64,000 bases of DNA, taken from contig NZ_QYUO01000001.1 of NCBI RefSeq assembly GCF_003591035.1, forward strand, positions 2,852,001 to 2,916,000. The letters are read 5' to 3'. Of the stretch, positions 55,511-64,000 are shown one piece after another (position 1 is the stretch's first letter; each line of letters opens with the position of its first letter). This DNA is from Noviherbaspirillum saxi. Lineage in GTDB: Bacteria; Pseudomonadota; Gammaproteobacteria; Burkholderiales; Burkholderiaceae_D. The notes below the pieces were generated by a model. The model made no database searches and was not told where the DNA came from. It saw nothing but the letters and a program-made list of their open reading frames with translations. The position numbers and the translations under genes are program-made.

Positions 55511-56278
55511 CTAATGTCTTAAACTTAGGAACCTCTGTTTTATCTCGAGAAGGGTCGCCAACCCATTGAGCAATTCAACCAGCCATATTCGATTTTTCTC
55601 ATTCGATGACCAATTTACTTTTGTCACATGTTCCAAAGTTTTGATCATTTCGTGATTGTGATCACTCGCGATGCTGCGAAGCAGCGAAATTGCGTTCGCA
55701 TACTCTTTTTCGTCAAGAAAATTTGCCATTCGATTTGCTGATGCGATGAAGTACCGCTCCGCCGGCTTTCGGCTTGGGGCTCCATATAGAACGGATTTTT
55801 CATAAAATTTCGCGAACTCGTTAGTTATTGCGTCACGCGCAGCAAGTTTGACGCAAGGCACAGCGCTTTCCCAGACACCACACCGTCCGTCCACATATGG
55901 AAGTGGCTCACCTTCCATCACCGTTGCGTAGTAATCGTGCATTCCGAAGTGTTTCCACGCCCCCGATTCACTGGCTGGTTTCCCTGATCTCAATGCATTG
56001 CGATGTCTTCTTTCTATCTCATCAGCGAGCGAACGTAAAAAATCTCGGATTTCATCGTCCGTATGACCTATCGTACATGGAACGGCATCTTCAAACGAAT
56101 CATCAATTTCAAGTAGCGACACAATCTGATGTAAATATGTGGCAGTTGACTCAAAAGGTAATTTTGGATTAATCAGTGATTGAAAGACTTTTTCCATATC
56201 ACCTTTCATCGGATGACTAAATTGCGCTGCATACGTCAAATATCGCAGGTAGGATTTGTGTTCGTTTGAAATCGCCAT
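55511..56278 (-). CDS. Uncharacterised protein, candidate immunity to the PAAR effector
   Basis: 255 residues, mainly helical, no signal peptide or membrane helix (YLRYLTYAAQFSHPMKGDME, then DDEIRDFLRSLADEIERRHR and EYANAISLLRSIASDHNHEM). Not a family I can name. It lies 70 bp downstream of the PAAR-toxin gene on the same strand, the normal immunity position. AT content is higher than in the core genes, a sign of recent transfer. The role is inferred from position only. Confidence 0.5.
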   Translation of the reverse strand: MAISNEHKSYLRYLTYAAQFSHPMKGDMEKVFQSLINPKLPFESTATYLHQIVSLLEIDDSFEDAVPCTIGHTDDEIRDFLRSLADEIERRHRNALRSGKPASESGAWKHFGMHDYYATVMEGEPLPYVDGRCGVWESAVPCVKLAARDAITNEFAKFYEKSVLYGAPSRKPAERYFIASANRMANFLDEKEYANAISLLRSIASDHNHEMIKTLEHVTKVNWSSNEKNRIWLVELLNGLATLLEIKQRFLSLRH

Positions 56279-56348
56279 GCTATTTATTCCTGTTTCACAT
56301 CAAAAATTATCAGATCCGCTTTAATCCACTAGAACATTGAGGCGCAGC

Positions 56349-57620
56349 TTAGTGTGAATAAATGTCAGGAAATATGGACTCAATAGATACGCCCTTATTT
56401 TCTAACTCATTCATCGCCTGCAGCAGAAAATCAACGGAAGGTTTGTAATGTCCGCTTTTATTGGAAATTTCAACGATGAGGCCATCGTAGGATGTCAGTT
56501 CTCCGGCCGCGGCAACTGGTTTACCCGCCAAAAAGCTTGAGTGATGAAATTCACCGACCTCTGCATATTTATAAGCGAAGAAATTTCCCTCTCCGTCCAT
56601 GACAAAGATAGCCTTCCCGTTAGGTGTATCGGTTGTATCGAAAAGACTCCCATCGGCTTCATAGGCCTTTCCATCCTTAAATACCAGTCGATATTCTGCT
56701 CTTTCCGACTCAGATAAATATGTAACTTGACGCCCTGGCCAGACCGAGTTTTCGGCCTCATTTTCTGACATATATTTTCCATCCATTTTCTTAACTTTAT
56801 ACCTTCCGGTTGATGGCTTTAGATCTATTTTGATATTCCCCCCGCTCATTCCAAGCGTTCCAGGCTGAACATCAATAGTTACCCGCTTAGCAAACCCCCA
56901 AGTCTTTGGAGCTGCCTTTGCTCCGGCAAAACCGCCGACCAGAGACCCAGCAAGTAGCGACCACTTTTCCCCATCTGACCCGGCGCCAAAGACCTTGCCG
57001 CCTAGCACCTCTCCAAGTTTTCCACCTGCAGCACCTGCGATCAGTCCTCCAATAGCCACCACCGGCCCAGCCAAGGCCACTGCACTCGCTCCTCCAATAA
57101 GGAACAGAATGCCGTGAACCCGTCCTGGTACAAGGTGTTCGGGTGTAATTGGATCAGTCTGCGTTACCCCACCGCCAATGAAGACGTTGTTAGATCCCCC
57201 AGTGATTACCGCACCGCATGAGATCTTGTCACTGACACGGGCAGCGGGTAATCCATTGATAAACACGGTCGGACTGCCGGTTGCGATCAGCGGATGCGGA
57301 TTGGAGTGCTTGGAACAATGTGCAATGTCGATATGCGCGCGGCCTGCACGGAGTCCGTTTGTGAAGACATTGGCGGAACAAGCACCTACGATAGCTCCAC
57401 ATACCTCTTTGGGTGCCCAGCTCATCGTACTAAACAGATCGCCAAGTCCAGCGCCGAAAGCTGCAGCTCCTCCAATAATCGCTGCGGCAGCTAGACCACC
57501 TGTACCGACAAGTGCCACGCCAACAACCGCGATCCCGGCACCAATCAGTAGACCGCGCAACAACCAGCTCATGCTGGGGCTGTGGCCGATCGGATCCCCA
57601 AGACGTGCTGCTTGTGTCAT
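56349..57620 (-). CDS. PAAR-domain T6SS effector with C-terminal toxin-like domain
   Basis: 423 residues. MTQAARLGDPIGHS opens a PAAR domain interrupted by a hydrophobic hairpin (about 18-58), then resumes with the PAAR repeats (VFTNGLRAGRAHIDIAHCSK, then VFINGLPAARVSDKISCGAV). A second Gly-rich hydrophobic region (about 170-235) fits a translocation segment. The C-terminus (about 290-423) has GEFHHSSFLAGKPVAAAGEL and VEISNKSGHYKPS, a domain shared by polymorphic toxins. Two membrane regions predict need of an Eag/DcrB-type chaperone, which the upstream gene supplies. Confidence 0.8.
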   Translation of the reverse strand: MTQAARLGDPIGHSPSMSWLLRGLLIGAGIAVVGVALVGTGGLAAAAIIGGAAAFGAGLGDLFSTMSWAPKEVCGAIVGACSANVFTNGLRAGRAHIDIAHCSKHSNPHPLIATGSPTVFINGLPAARVSDKISCGAVITGGSNNVFIGGGVTQTDPITPEHLVPGRVHGILFLIGGASAVALAGPVVAIGGLIAGAAGGKLGEVLGGKVFGAGSDGEKWSLLAGSLVGGFAGAKAAPKTWGFAKRVTIDVQPGTLGMSGGNIKIDLKPSTGRYKVKKMDGKYMSENEAENSVWPGRQVTYLSESERAEYRLVFKDGKAYEADGSLFDTTDTPNGKAIFVMDGEGNFFAYKYAEVGEFHHSSFLAGKPVAAAGELTSYDGLIVEISNKSGHYKPSVDFLLQAMNELENKGVSIESIFPDIYSH

Positions 57621-58519
57621 TGATTCGGATCTGAATTTTGCATAGTGATCGACGATGCAAGTGACAAGCGCTCAAAGTGTCGTTCAATGGCAGGAATGCT
57701 ATTCATCGGAAACTTGCCTCGTACCTGTCGAATGCGATCCATGCAAAGCGAGAGCGGCAAGCGATCTGTTGCGGAGCATTCTCGAAGCAGATACTTACCG
57801 CCGCTACGCCATATGATTCCGGTATTCGGTTGAACGAAGTCGGGCTTCAAAGGATTGCCCTGGCAATCAAAAAACTCCCAAAGCCGGTCTTCAACTTCTA
57901 TTGGATTTATGAGACGGCAAGCTTCTTCTTCATTATCGAATATATGGAGCAGGCGATCTCGTACTGCCAACGCGAAGATGTAGGGCGGATCGGTAGGCGA
58001 CGTATCGGTCGGCGCTGTAGCCGTCGGCTCGTCCAACATATCTTCTAGCTGTGGCCCGACATCACTCGCTTCTACAAATGGTTGCCGTAGCCGTATGCTG
58101 TCAAGCAAGTCGTCAAAGACCTGATTCCAATGATCGCTGAAAGGCTTCGGGCAGGTTGCGGCAATCATAAGCGCCTGCACTGCGTCGGTATCGCCCTGCG
58201 TCGAGGCAGTGATCACCTGCCGTTGATGCATACGTATCCCATCGTTGTTCCAACGATAGATGATTTCGATTGCCGGTATATCACTCAGTGTACGATCGAT
58301 GCTGCCGGTCAGCTCGAAAATTGGAAGCGCGCGTTCGAGTTCTGCGACCAGACGATCCTTGAAATGCTCCAGGTGCTCTTCCGCTTCGAGATTCGCACGC
58401 GATATGACGACATTGAATTCGTTTGGACCGTCTTCGGACGTCACGAACATATGTACGGTTTTATCTTTGAGTTCCGTAGGAAGCGTAAACGTTGCTTCGT
58501 TGATTTGGTGTTGGTTCAT
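57617..58519 (-). CDS. DcrB/DUF1795-like T6SS adaptor (Eag-type chaperone)
   Basis: 300 residues from ATG 58519; the extension to 58642 reads back into the next gene and looks non-coding. The N-terminal 150 residues follow the DUF1795 pattern (TFTLPTELKDKTVHMFV, then FNVVISRANLEAEEHLEHF and FSDHWNQVFDDLLDSIRL). A second, unknown part of 130 residues follows the Thr/Pro linker. Such proteins hold the membrane segments of PAAR effectors. The stop overlaps the PAAR start (ATGA), which supports the pairing. Confidence 0.75.
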   Translation of the reverse strand: MNQHQINEATFTLPTELKDKTVHMFVTSEDGPNEFNVVISRANLEAEEHLEHFKDRLVAELERALPIFELTGSIDRTLSDIPAIEIIYRWNNDGIRMHQRQVITASTQGDTDAVQALMIAATCPKPFSDHWNQVFDDLLDSIRLRQPFVEASDVGPQLEDMLDEPTATAPTDTSPTDPPYIFALAVRDRLLHIFDNEEEACRLINPIEVEDRLWEFFDCQGNPLKPDFVQPNTGIIWRSGGKYLLRECSATDRLPLSLCMDRIRQVRGKFPMNSIPAIERHFERLSLASSITMQNSDPNQ

Positions 58520-58596
58520 AACATGAAATTTGCCGGGATAAGAATCGAGACCACTCCTTTTTGTGTTGATATGGAGTGCTATTTTCAGAATAGGCT

Positions 58597-59001
58597 TTAC
58601 TCCAATTCGTCCGCCCGGCGCGCTGTCATATCGAGATAGCAACTACCAATAAGAATTGGTTCTAAGGTTTTACCTTCTTCCAAAGAACCCGCGAGCTCGC
58701 ATTCTTTGTTGCGAAACTGTATCCATGCTTGTTGAGCAGTCCTAAGTTTCTTTTTTACGTGACCTTCCACGCTCTCAAAGTAGCGCTTGTAGTTTCTATT
58801 CAATCTATTGTCTTGAATACTTAACTCCCTACCTATGCACGAGCGCATCTCGATGGTGACTCCTTCTGCTTTATCCATGCAGCTTCGATAGCTTTTAGAA
58901 TAATTCGGCTCTGCTAAAGAACTGTCATGTGCGAGCGCATTCGTCAGTTGGTTCAAAGCGAGAAATACAATCGCCAGGCTTATCGATGATAGTGTTCGCA
59001 T
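58597..59001 (-). CDS. LprI-like lysozyme-inhibitor-family protein, probable immunity
   Basis: 134 residues with a signal peptide (MRTLSSISLAIVFLALNQLT) and the LprI/DUF1311 pattern of paired Cys and helices: YRSCMDKAEGVTIEMRSCIG, then LNRNYKRYFESVEGHVKKKL, AQQAWIQFRNKECEL and SCYLDMTARRADEL. Located in the periplasm. It starts 28 bp after the stop of the vgrG with a lysozyme-like end, so it most likely protects the cell from that effector. Confidence 0.8.
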   Translation of the reverse strand: MRTLSSISLAIVFLALNQLTNALAHDSSLAEPNYSKSYRSCMDKAEGVTIEMRSCIGRELSIQDNRLNRNYKRYFESVEGHVKKKLRTAQQAWIQFRNKECELAGSLEEGKTLEPILIGSCYLDMTARRADELE

Positions 59002-59028
59002 AATAAATATATTGTTTGACGCCATTGG

Positions 59029-62000
59029 TTAATCCTGTTCCTGCTGCAATACGACCAATGCATCTTTTCTTTCTTTTGCATAGCGCGCTTGCAAATTTGC
59101 TTTTATGTCTGGCTTTAGTTTCTTTGACTTTCCGACGTAGCTTGACCGATGGTCATAAATCGCATTTATCAGTGCCTTGTCGTAATCAAGGCTGTCAGGT
59201 TTGAGCTTGACTGACTGAACTGCTTCCGCAATAAACCCCGCTGCTCCTTGATGCTGCACGGAGCAGGACCAGACCACATCCTTCAACGTCTCAGATTGAT
59301 TCAAAAGATTCACTCCCGTTTGCTTCTTTACGCTCGCCAGAACGGGCTTGTAATGCGTACGCTCGATGAAATTATGCTGAGCATCTTCGAACTGCTTCGG
59401 CGACTTGGCCGCAATCTCTTTCCACTTCTTCCCAAAATCTCCATCCCGAACTGTGGGGTCCAGCCCCTTAAACTCGTGCGCCCACTCCGCGCCTTCTGCT
59501 CTCAAGAAGCTTTGCACCATACCTTTCTTGGATGCGAGCTGATAGCTGCCGTATGAAACTCCACCTGGATCGCCAACGCCAGTGGATACGGTTCCGACTC
59601 CCCGACCAGATGTTTCATGCTTTCTGGATAAATGCCCAATGCGCTTTCCGTTACCGCTCCGCGCAGGCGTTGATGGCTTGGGCGCAGTTGCAGGAGTTTG
59701 CACAGCCTTCGGCCCTGTGACCTTCGGCGCTGCTAGGGCAGGATCTTGCCGTCCACCTGCAGCCGGAGGTGCCTTCGCTGTGCTAGCCGCACCTGCTGGC
59801 ATAACCGGAACGGACGGTGCAGGTGCAGGAATCTGAGCCGGTGACGGGGCCGGCGCAGCCGCTCCCGCATTCGTATTCAAATCAATCCGCCCAGACCCAA
59901 TCACATCCACATGCACACCCTGAATCGTGATCTTTCCGCTCGCATCAAGAAGAATCTTGCTCGCGCCGACTTCGAGCGTGATGGCAGTGGCGGCCTTGAG
60001 GTGGATGAACTCGGTTTGCGATTCCATCTCGATCTTCTTCTTGACCGTGGTGATCTGGAATCCGCTGGTGATTCTATTGGTCTGGCTTGCGCCGTTGACG
60101 ATGGTGGCTTGCATGTTCTGCACCGTGGTCACCATGTCTTTTTGCGAATGGATATTGATGAGCTCGTGGCCCTTTTTGTCATGGATCACCATTTCGCAAT
60201 AACCGCCGCCGCCAGGCGTCGACCGACTCTTGAAACCCATCATGTGGGCGGCGTCGGGCAAGGCGTACGGCATCGGCTGGCTGACGTTGTATAGACGGCC
60301 GGTGCAGACCGGGCGGTCGGGATCGCCTTCGAGGTAATCGATGATGACTTCCTGCGCAATGCGCGGGATCGCGACGGTACCCCAGTTCTGACCGGCCCAT
60401 GGCTGCGATACGCGAATCCAGCAGGAACTGGTTTCGTTGTGGCGGCCGTAGCGGTCCCAGTGGAACTGAACCTTGATCCGTCCAAACTTGTCGGTGTGGA
60501 TCTCGGCGCCTTTCGGACCGACGACGGTTGCCGTCTGCGGGCCCGGCATGCGCGGCTTGGCGTGTGTCAGGCGCGGCCGATACGGGATCTTGCGCCGTAT
60601 GCAGGTGAAGGAATTTCCATAAACGGCGCTGCCGCCACGCTCGAAGTAATTGTTGCGGGCGCTGTACGACACGGATAGCACGACAAAATCGGCATCCGTC
60701 GGATTTTCCGGCTTGAACCATTCATGGTTGGTCAGGATGAAGGTCTTTCCCGGCTGTAGTCCACGGCAATCCGACGTGCCGGCAAAGACTTTGGCTTGCC
60801 ATTCAAAGACTTCGAGCCTTTGTTTCGCTTCGCGGGCGCCGTCTGTGACATTCTTGTAGTTGAAGGCGGGATTGCCATCGAAGATTTCCAGCTTCGGGAC
60901 ATCTCCCTGTTCCGCAACAGTGGGGAGCTCGACATATTGCGGTGTGAGCGGCGCCTTGAAGTCAAAGGTGTTGAGCGCGACCTTTGCCGATTGCAGCGTG
61001 CGTTGCGCGCCGATGTGGGTAATCGCATCCTTGTCTTGCGTGCGGTTGCCGGCGTTGAATTCTATCTTTGCGTGAAGCGGGTGCGGCTTGCAGCAGGCCT
61101 CACTGCTCGATGTATCGGCAATGACCATCTTGTGGCCGGTCGCATGGTGCTCGAAGTAATAGAACAGGCCATGCTTTTCAAGCAGACGGCATACGAAATT
61201 TTCATCGCTCTCGTTGTATTGAACGATGTAGTTTTCGGTTGGACAGCTCTTGGTCAAACGAAACTCGTAATCGGCAAAACCGCTATAGTCTTCGCTGAAT
61301 ATTGTTGTCAGTACGCTGACGACACTCTCGTCCTGGAAGATGCGGCAGTTCACGCGCCGCGTCAGGTACGCCAGCCAGGGCACGATCTCGGCGTGATAGA
61401 ACGCAAAACCACCGTCGGAATGCGAGAACGCAAAGCTGTTCACGTAACCGTTGATGTAATGCGCATCCGTCTGGTCATGCTGGATGCCGATGGTGACGTT
61501 TTTGCCGATCATGTCCTTGAGGTCGATGTCGGCGTTCGTTGCAATGAGCGTCAGATGAAAACTGAAGAGTTCGGACAGGCCGGCGCTGCCATGGAAGGAT
61601 TCGATCTGCAAGGTCTTGTCGGCGGGCAGAGCGGCATAGAACCGCAGCAGCCGGGTTTGATCCGAAAACCCAGGCAGAAGGCCGACAGAAGCCCTCGCCA
61701 TGCCAGGCTCGATCTCGTCCCCGCTGTCGCCGGCGGGTGCTGGTCTTGGCATGAAGGATGGGACTTTGGCGGCAAAATCATTGATGGCCCGTCCCGACAA
61801 AGGATGATCGGCGATGACCGCATTGGTCTGTGGTGCGCTTACAGGCTTGCCGGCTTTGCTTTCGGCGTAGGCCACGAGCTTTTGCGCGACCTTGGCCGCA
61901 GTTGCCGCCTTGGCGATGTTCTTGTTCAGACCGCCCGCCGCGGACAACCCTTCCATCAGGGCGTGATGTGCATCGCCCGTCTTCATGGCCTCGATGGATT

Positions 62001-62109
62001 TCATTGCGGAAGCGACGGGTTTTAACAGCTTGTCCGCGCCGAAAGCGGACAAAGGCAAAGAATCGATGAGTTCGCCTTTGTTTTCGTTTTCAACCGGCTT
62101 GGAAGACAC
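59029..62109 (-). CDS. vgrG: VgrG spike with C-terminal peptidoglycan-hydrolase-like domain
   Basis: 1026 residues. An unusual 170-residue N-terminal helical extension precedes the VgrG/gp27 part (LRFYAALPADKTLQIESFHG, then FSFHLTLIATNADIDLKDMI). The gp5 OB-fold follows (GPKGAEIHTDKFGRIKVQFH, then SCWIRVSQPWAGQNWGTVAI and PRIAQEVIIDYLEGDPDRPV), then a DUF2345 region and a Pro/Ala-rich linker (about 765-850). The last 170 residues (HETSGRGVGTVSTGVGDPGG, then VSYGSYQLAS) resemble lysozyme/chitosanase-like domains of evolved VgrGs. It is thus tip and effector together; no T6SS sheath genes are in the window. Confidence 0.9.
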   Translation of the reverse strand: MSSKPVENENKGELIDSLPLSAFGADKLLKPVASAMKSIEAMKTGDAHHALMEGLSAAGGLNKNIAKAATAAKVAQKLVAYAESKAGKPVSAPQTNAVIADHPLSGRAINDFAAKVPSFMPRPAPAGDSGDEIEPGMARASVGLLPGFSDQTRLLRFYAALPADKTLQIESFHGSAGLSELFSFHLTLIATNADIDLKDMIGKNVTIGIQHDQTDAHYINGYVNSFAFSHSDGGFAFYHAEIVPWLAYLTRRVNCRIFQDESVVSVLTTIFSEDYSGFADYEFRLTKSCPTENYIVQYNESDENFVCRLLEKHGLFYYFEHHATGHKMVIADTSSSEACCKPHPLHAKIEFNAGNRTQDKDAITHIGAQRTLQSAKVALNTFDFKAPLTPQYVELPTVAEQGDVPKLEIFDGNPAFNYKNVTDGAREAKQRLEVFEWQAKVFAGTSDCRGLQPGKTFILTNHEWFKPENPTDADFVVLSVSYSARNNYFERGGSAVYGNSFTCIRRKIPYRPRLTHAKPRMPGPQTATVVGPKGAEIHTDKFGRIKVQFHWDRYGRHNETSSCWIRVSQPWAGQNWGTVAIPRIAQEVIIDYLEGDPDRPVCTGRLYNVSQPMPYALPDAAHMMGFKSRSTPGGGGYCEMVIHDKKGHELINIHSQKDMVTTVQNMQATIVNGASQTNRITSGFQITTVKKKIEMESQTEFIHLKAATAITLEVGASKILLDASGKITIQGVHVDVIGSGRIDLNTNAGAAAPAPSPAQIPAPAPSVPVMPAGAASTAKAPPAAGGRQDPALAAPKVTGPKAVQTPATAPKPSTPARSGNGKRIGHLSRKHETSGRGVGTVSTGVGDPGGVSYGSYQLASKKGMVQSFLRAEGAEWAHEFKGLDPTVRDGDFGKKWKEIAAKSPKQFEDAQHNFIERTHYKPVLASVKKQTGVNLLNQSETLKDVVWSCSVQHQGAAGFIAEAVQSVKLKPDSLDYDKALINAIYDHRSSYVGKSKKLKPDIKANLQARYAKERKDALVVLQQEQD

Positions 62110-62410
62110 GTGTTTCTCCTAACGACAAACGTAGGCGAAACAGGTTTTAGGTATAAAGCCTCAGTTACGCCCGATTAAATGTTGGCATAACAATAACATA
62201 TTTTTCGGAAATTAATGCTTTTTTGATAATGAATTGTTTAACTGCATGGCATGAAGACATCAAAGTCCTATGTCACTGAGAACGTGCTTATCAGATATAT
62301 TGCAGCAAGGAGTAACGGCTATTACGGTTTTTGCGAAGATAGAAGTCAGCACCTGTCGAACAACGCCGGTATGGGTTGTATGCGCGCATCTTCACGCGTT
62401 GACAGTTATC
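62110..62410. promoter_or_regulatory. Intergenic upstream of vgrG
   Basis: About 300 bp. The part next to vgrG (62150-62250) is AT-rich and likely holds its promoter. No gene is supported: the plus-strand frame at 62270 overlaps the end of the membrane-protein gene and is not protein-like. Confidence 0.4.
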
Positions 62411-64000
62411 TTATTTATTGATTTGGCTGGCAAGCTCAGTGGATGCAACACTGAGCTTCATGCTCTTGACGAAAATTCCGATTGCTCGCTCATCTTCGTT
62501 GAAGGCCACACTGCGCGGTGACGCGGCATCCGGCAGCGAGAACACAATAGAGACTTTACCGTTTCGGGAACGTATGGATGCGCCATCGACATGAATGTTT
62601 TTTATCGCCTCGTTGGCATTGGACAGCTCCCATTTTGCACTCAAATGCCCGTTAACAAGGACAGTAACCCGCTGCGTCGGATGCGGAGTCGCCACAAATG
62701 GCAGAAACTTGAGTTGCAGCTTGTATGACTCGGCATCCGAACTGTTCAGGGTCATCGAAACTTTTGCCTTGTTTCCGTCCGTCCATCGACCGTCGCCCTC
62801 CGGCATATGCCATCCTTCCCTGGCATACTGCTCTATGCCACCGCCGCTTCCAAACTCGAGCACACTGTCCAGTTCATATCGTTGCGGCGGCTCTGGATCT
62901 TTCAGGCCGCAAGCAGTCAGGCACCCGCGATAACCGGGCGCTACGATGTTCAGTTGATCGACTGAACCAATAAACCCATCCTGGTTGAAATTGTCTACGG
63001 CTTCGGCCCATAAGGCCCGATCATTGAACACGTACAGCGTGTCGGACCGAAAGCGACCGGCTTCCATGGCGGCCCTGAGTTCTTCCTTTGCAGACGAGAG
63101 CTTGATTGGATCGATTCTGGCAAAGTAGCCGCCGTTGACGGACATGCGGTTGTCAGACGCAAGCAATGCCAGCGGACCATAGTTCGGCGTCAGGAAACCA
63201 GGGGTAACAAACGCAATTCTTCGATACAACTTCGGCACTTCATCCCAAAACGGAGAGGCCAGTGGCGTCTTCCAATTCGTGCTCCAACGCTGACGCAATC
63301 GTCCCGACTCATCGCTCAGGTCAATAGCCTGCACGACGAATAACAGTGTGAGGATAGCGATTGCTGCATTACGCGGCATGGACTTGAGATACACGGCAAA
63401 CAGCGCCAGAAGCAACATATAAACCACGGGCCAGGCAAATCGGCCCGATGCCCTGAACGTTCCGGTAAATGGCTCAAGAAACGCGGGATAGGAATACGCA
63501 AATAACTCTCGAGGCCCGAAAGCCACCTGATTGGATAATGCAAACAGAAGGAATCCGATTCCGAGTATGCACAGAGGGACTATGCCATCGGCAAGTTTTC
63601 CCTCGCGCTTTCCTTTGAACCAAAGCACTGCCGCCAGCACACATAGCAGCCATAGCCCCGGACCCAAATAAGTAAACCCTTCGTAATCGCCATGAGGAAG
63701 CGAGGTATCGCCAAAAATTGGCCAGTCCAAGGATGGGCGGATCGGCTCGAGCAGGTTCAGCCGAAAATACCCGAAACCCGCCTGGGTCGGCGAAGCACCA
63801 AGCATGAAGTAACCTGCACTCGTCGCGACAACGCCTATCACCAGAAAAATCAGGGCTAACTCGGCCAGTCCGCTCGAAGCCCGCATCTTGCGGGCAACCA
63901 CGCGTCGAATGAGGTCCGTCAGCCATATTGCCCCGACCATCGCCAGGAGGTAGGCGTGAATAAGGCAAGTAAGGCCGGTCAATAACGCCCAATGCCGCTT
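62411..64000 (-). CDS. DUF6311-like polytopic membrane protein, 5' end outside window
   Basis: At least 529 residues visible; the frame is open to the right edge, so the start lies beyond. The visible N-part has about seven membrane helices (ELALIFLVIGVVATSAGYFM, then GLWLLCVLAAVLWFKGKREG and YMLLLALFAVYLKSMPRNAA). A soluble, beta-rich C-domain follows (about 230-520, ending near LSVASTELASQINK). This layout fits DUF6311 proteins, GT-C-like glycosyltransferase relatives. Likely an envelope glycan role; substrate unknown. Confidence 0.75.
   Translation of the reverse strand, partial: KRHWALLTGLTCLIHAYLLAMVGAIWLTDLIRRVVARKMRASSGLAELALIFLVIGVVATSAGYFMLGASPTQAGFGYFRLNLLEPIRPSLDWPIFGDTSLPHGDYEGFTYLGPGLWLLCVLAAVLWFKGKREGKLADGIVPLCILGIGFLLFALSNQVAFGPRELFAYSYPAFLEPFTGTFRASGRFAWPVVYMLLLALFAVYLKSMPRNAAIAILTLLFVVQAIDLSDESGRLRQRWSTNWKTPLASPFWDEVPKLYRRIAFVTPGFLTPNYGPLALLASDNRMSVNGGYFARIDPIKLSSAKEELRAAMEAGRFRSDTLYVFNDRALWAEAVDNFNQDGFIGSVDQLNIVAPGYRGCLTACGLKDPEPPQRYELDSVLEFGSGGGIEQYAREGWHMPEGDGRWTDGNKAKVSMTLNSSDAESYKLQLKFLPFVATPHPTQRVTVLVNGHLSAKWELSNANEAIKNIHVDGASIRSRNGKVSIVFSLPDAASPRSVAFNEDERAIGIFVKSMKLSVASTELASQINK

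Overview
The window looks like a Burkholderiales betaproteobacterium, most likely Oxalobacteraceae. This is inferred from the core block miaB-phoH-ybeY-corC-lnt-glyQ-glyS-gmhB-plsC, from protein style and from GC-rich codon use; no rRNA or marker gene fixes the genus. The left half (1 to about 30 kb) is an accessory island. The right half is core chromosome (30-53 kb) followed by a type VI secretion effector region (54-62 kb).

Island, 1-14.8 kb. A P4-type integrase enters from the left edge, followed by an IS630 transposase relic. A minus-strand defence operon then runs from 13.0 kb down to 3.5 kb: DUF4007 nickase-like, large P-loop ATPase, PAPS-reductase-like sulfurtransferase, DEAH helicase, GHKL ATPase, PLD-fold nuclease. 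This matches the sspBCD modification module of single-strand DNA phosphorothioation joined to an sspFGH-type restriction module. An Mrr-like endonuclease gene follows. No cysteine desulfurase (SspA) is present, so sulfur mobilisation must come from elsewhere. An intact IS3-family element breaks a divergent small gene at 13.5 kb and lacks target duplications.

Island, 14.8-30 kb. There is an AlpA-type regulator, a conserved minus-strand island protein, and a three-gene overlapping operon ending in a tyrosine recombinase. Next come a GHKL ATPase / STAS-like (DUF4325) gene pair and a ubiquitin-like conjugation operon (58-aa protein, ubiquitin-like protein, E1 with DUF6791-like N-terminus, DUF6527/BubE-like protein, and an unrecognised 359-aa protein). 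After these lie small island genes, relics of a type I restriction/AlbA_2 locus, and an HTH/PIN toxin-antitoxin pair with a perfect 18-bp hairpin in its leader. Two homologous segments of about 200 bp (near 16.8 and 26.85 kb) bracket the middle of this region.

Core, 30-53 kb. A curli operon (csgE-F-G-B-A-csgH-like) has a very long 592-aa curlin. The translation/RNA/envelope block follows, then gloA, a class II aldolase, a glycosyltransferase/O-antigen ligase pair, a LysR regulator divergent from a DUF2917 gene, a GNAT acetyltransferase and a DUF4214/RTX-like protein. A pair of structurally matched palindromic repeats flanks glyQ; one arm lies inside the lnt coding sequence.

Right end, 54-64 kb. 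A vgrG with a peptidoglycan-hydrolase-like C-terminal extension is followed by an LprI-like protein (probable immunity). A DcrB-like adaptor, a PAAR effector, a candidate immunity protein and a frameshifted short relic come next. The window closes inside a DUF6311-like membrane protein.
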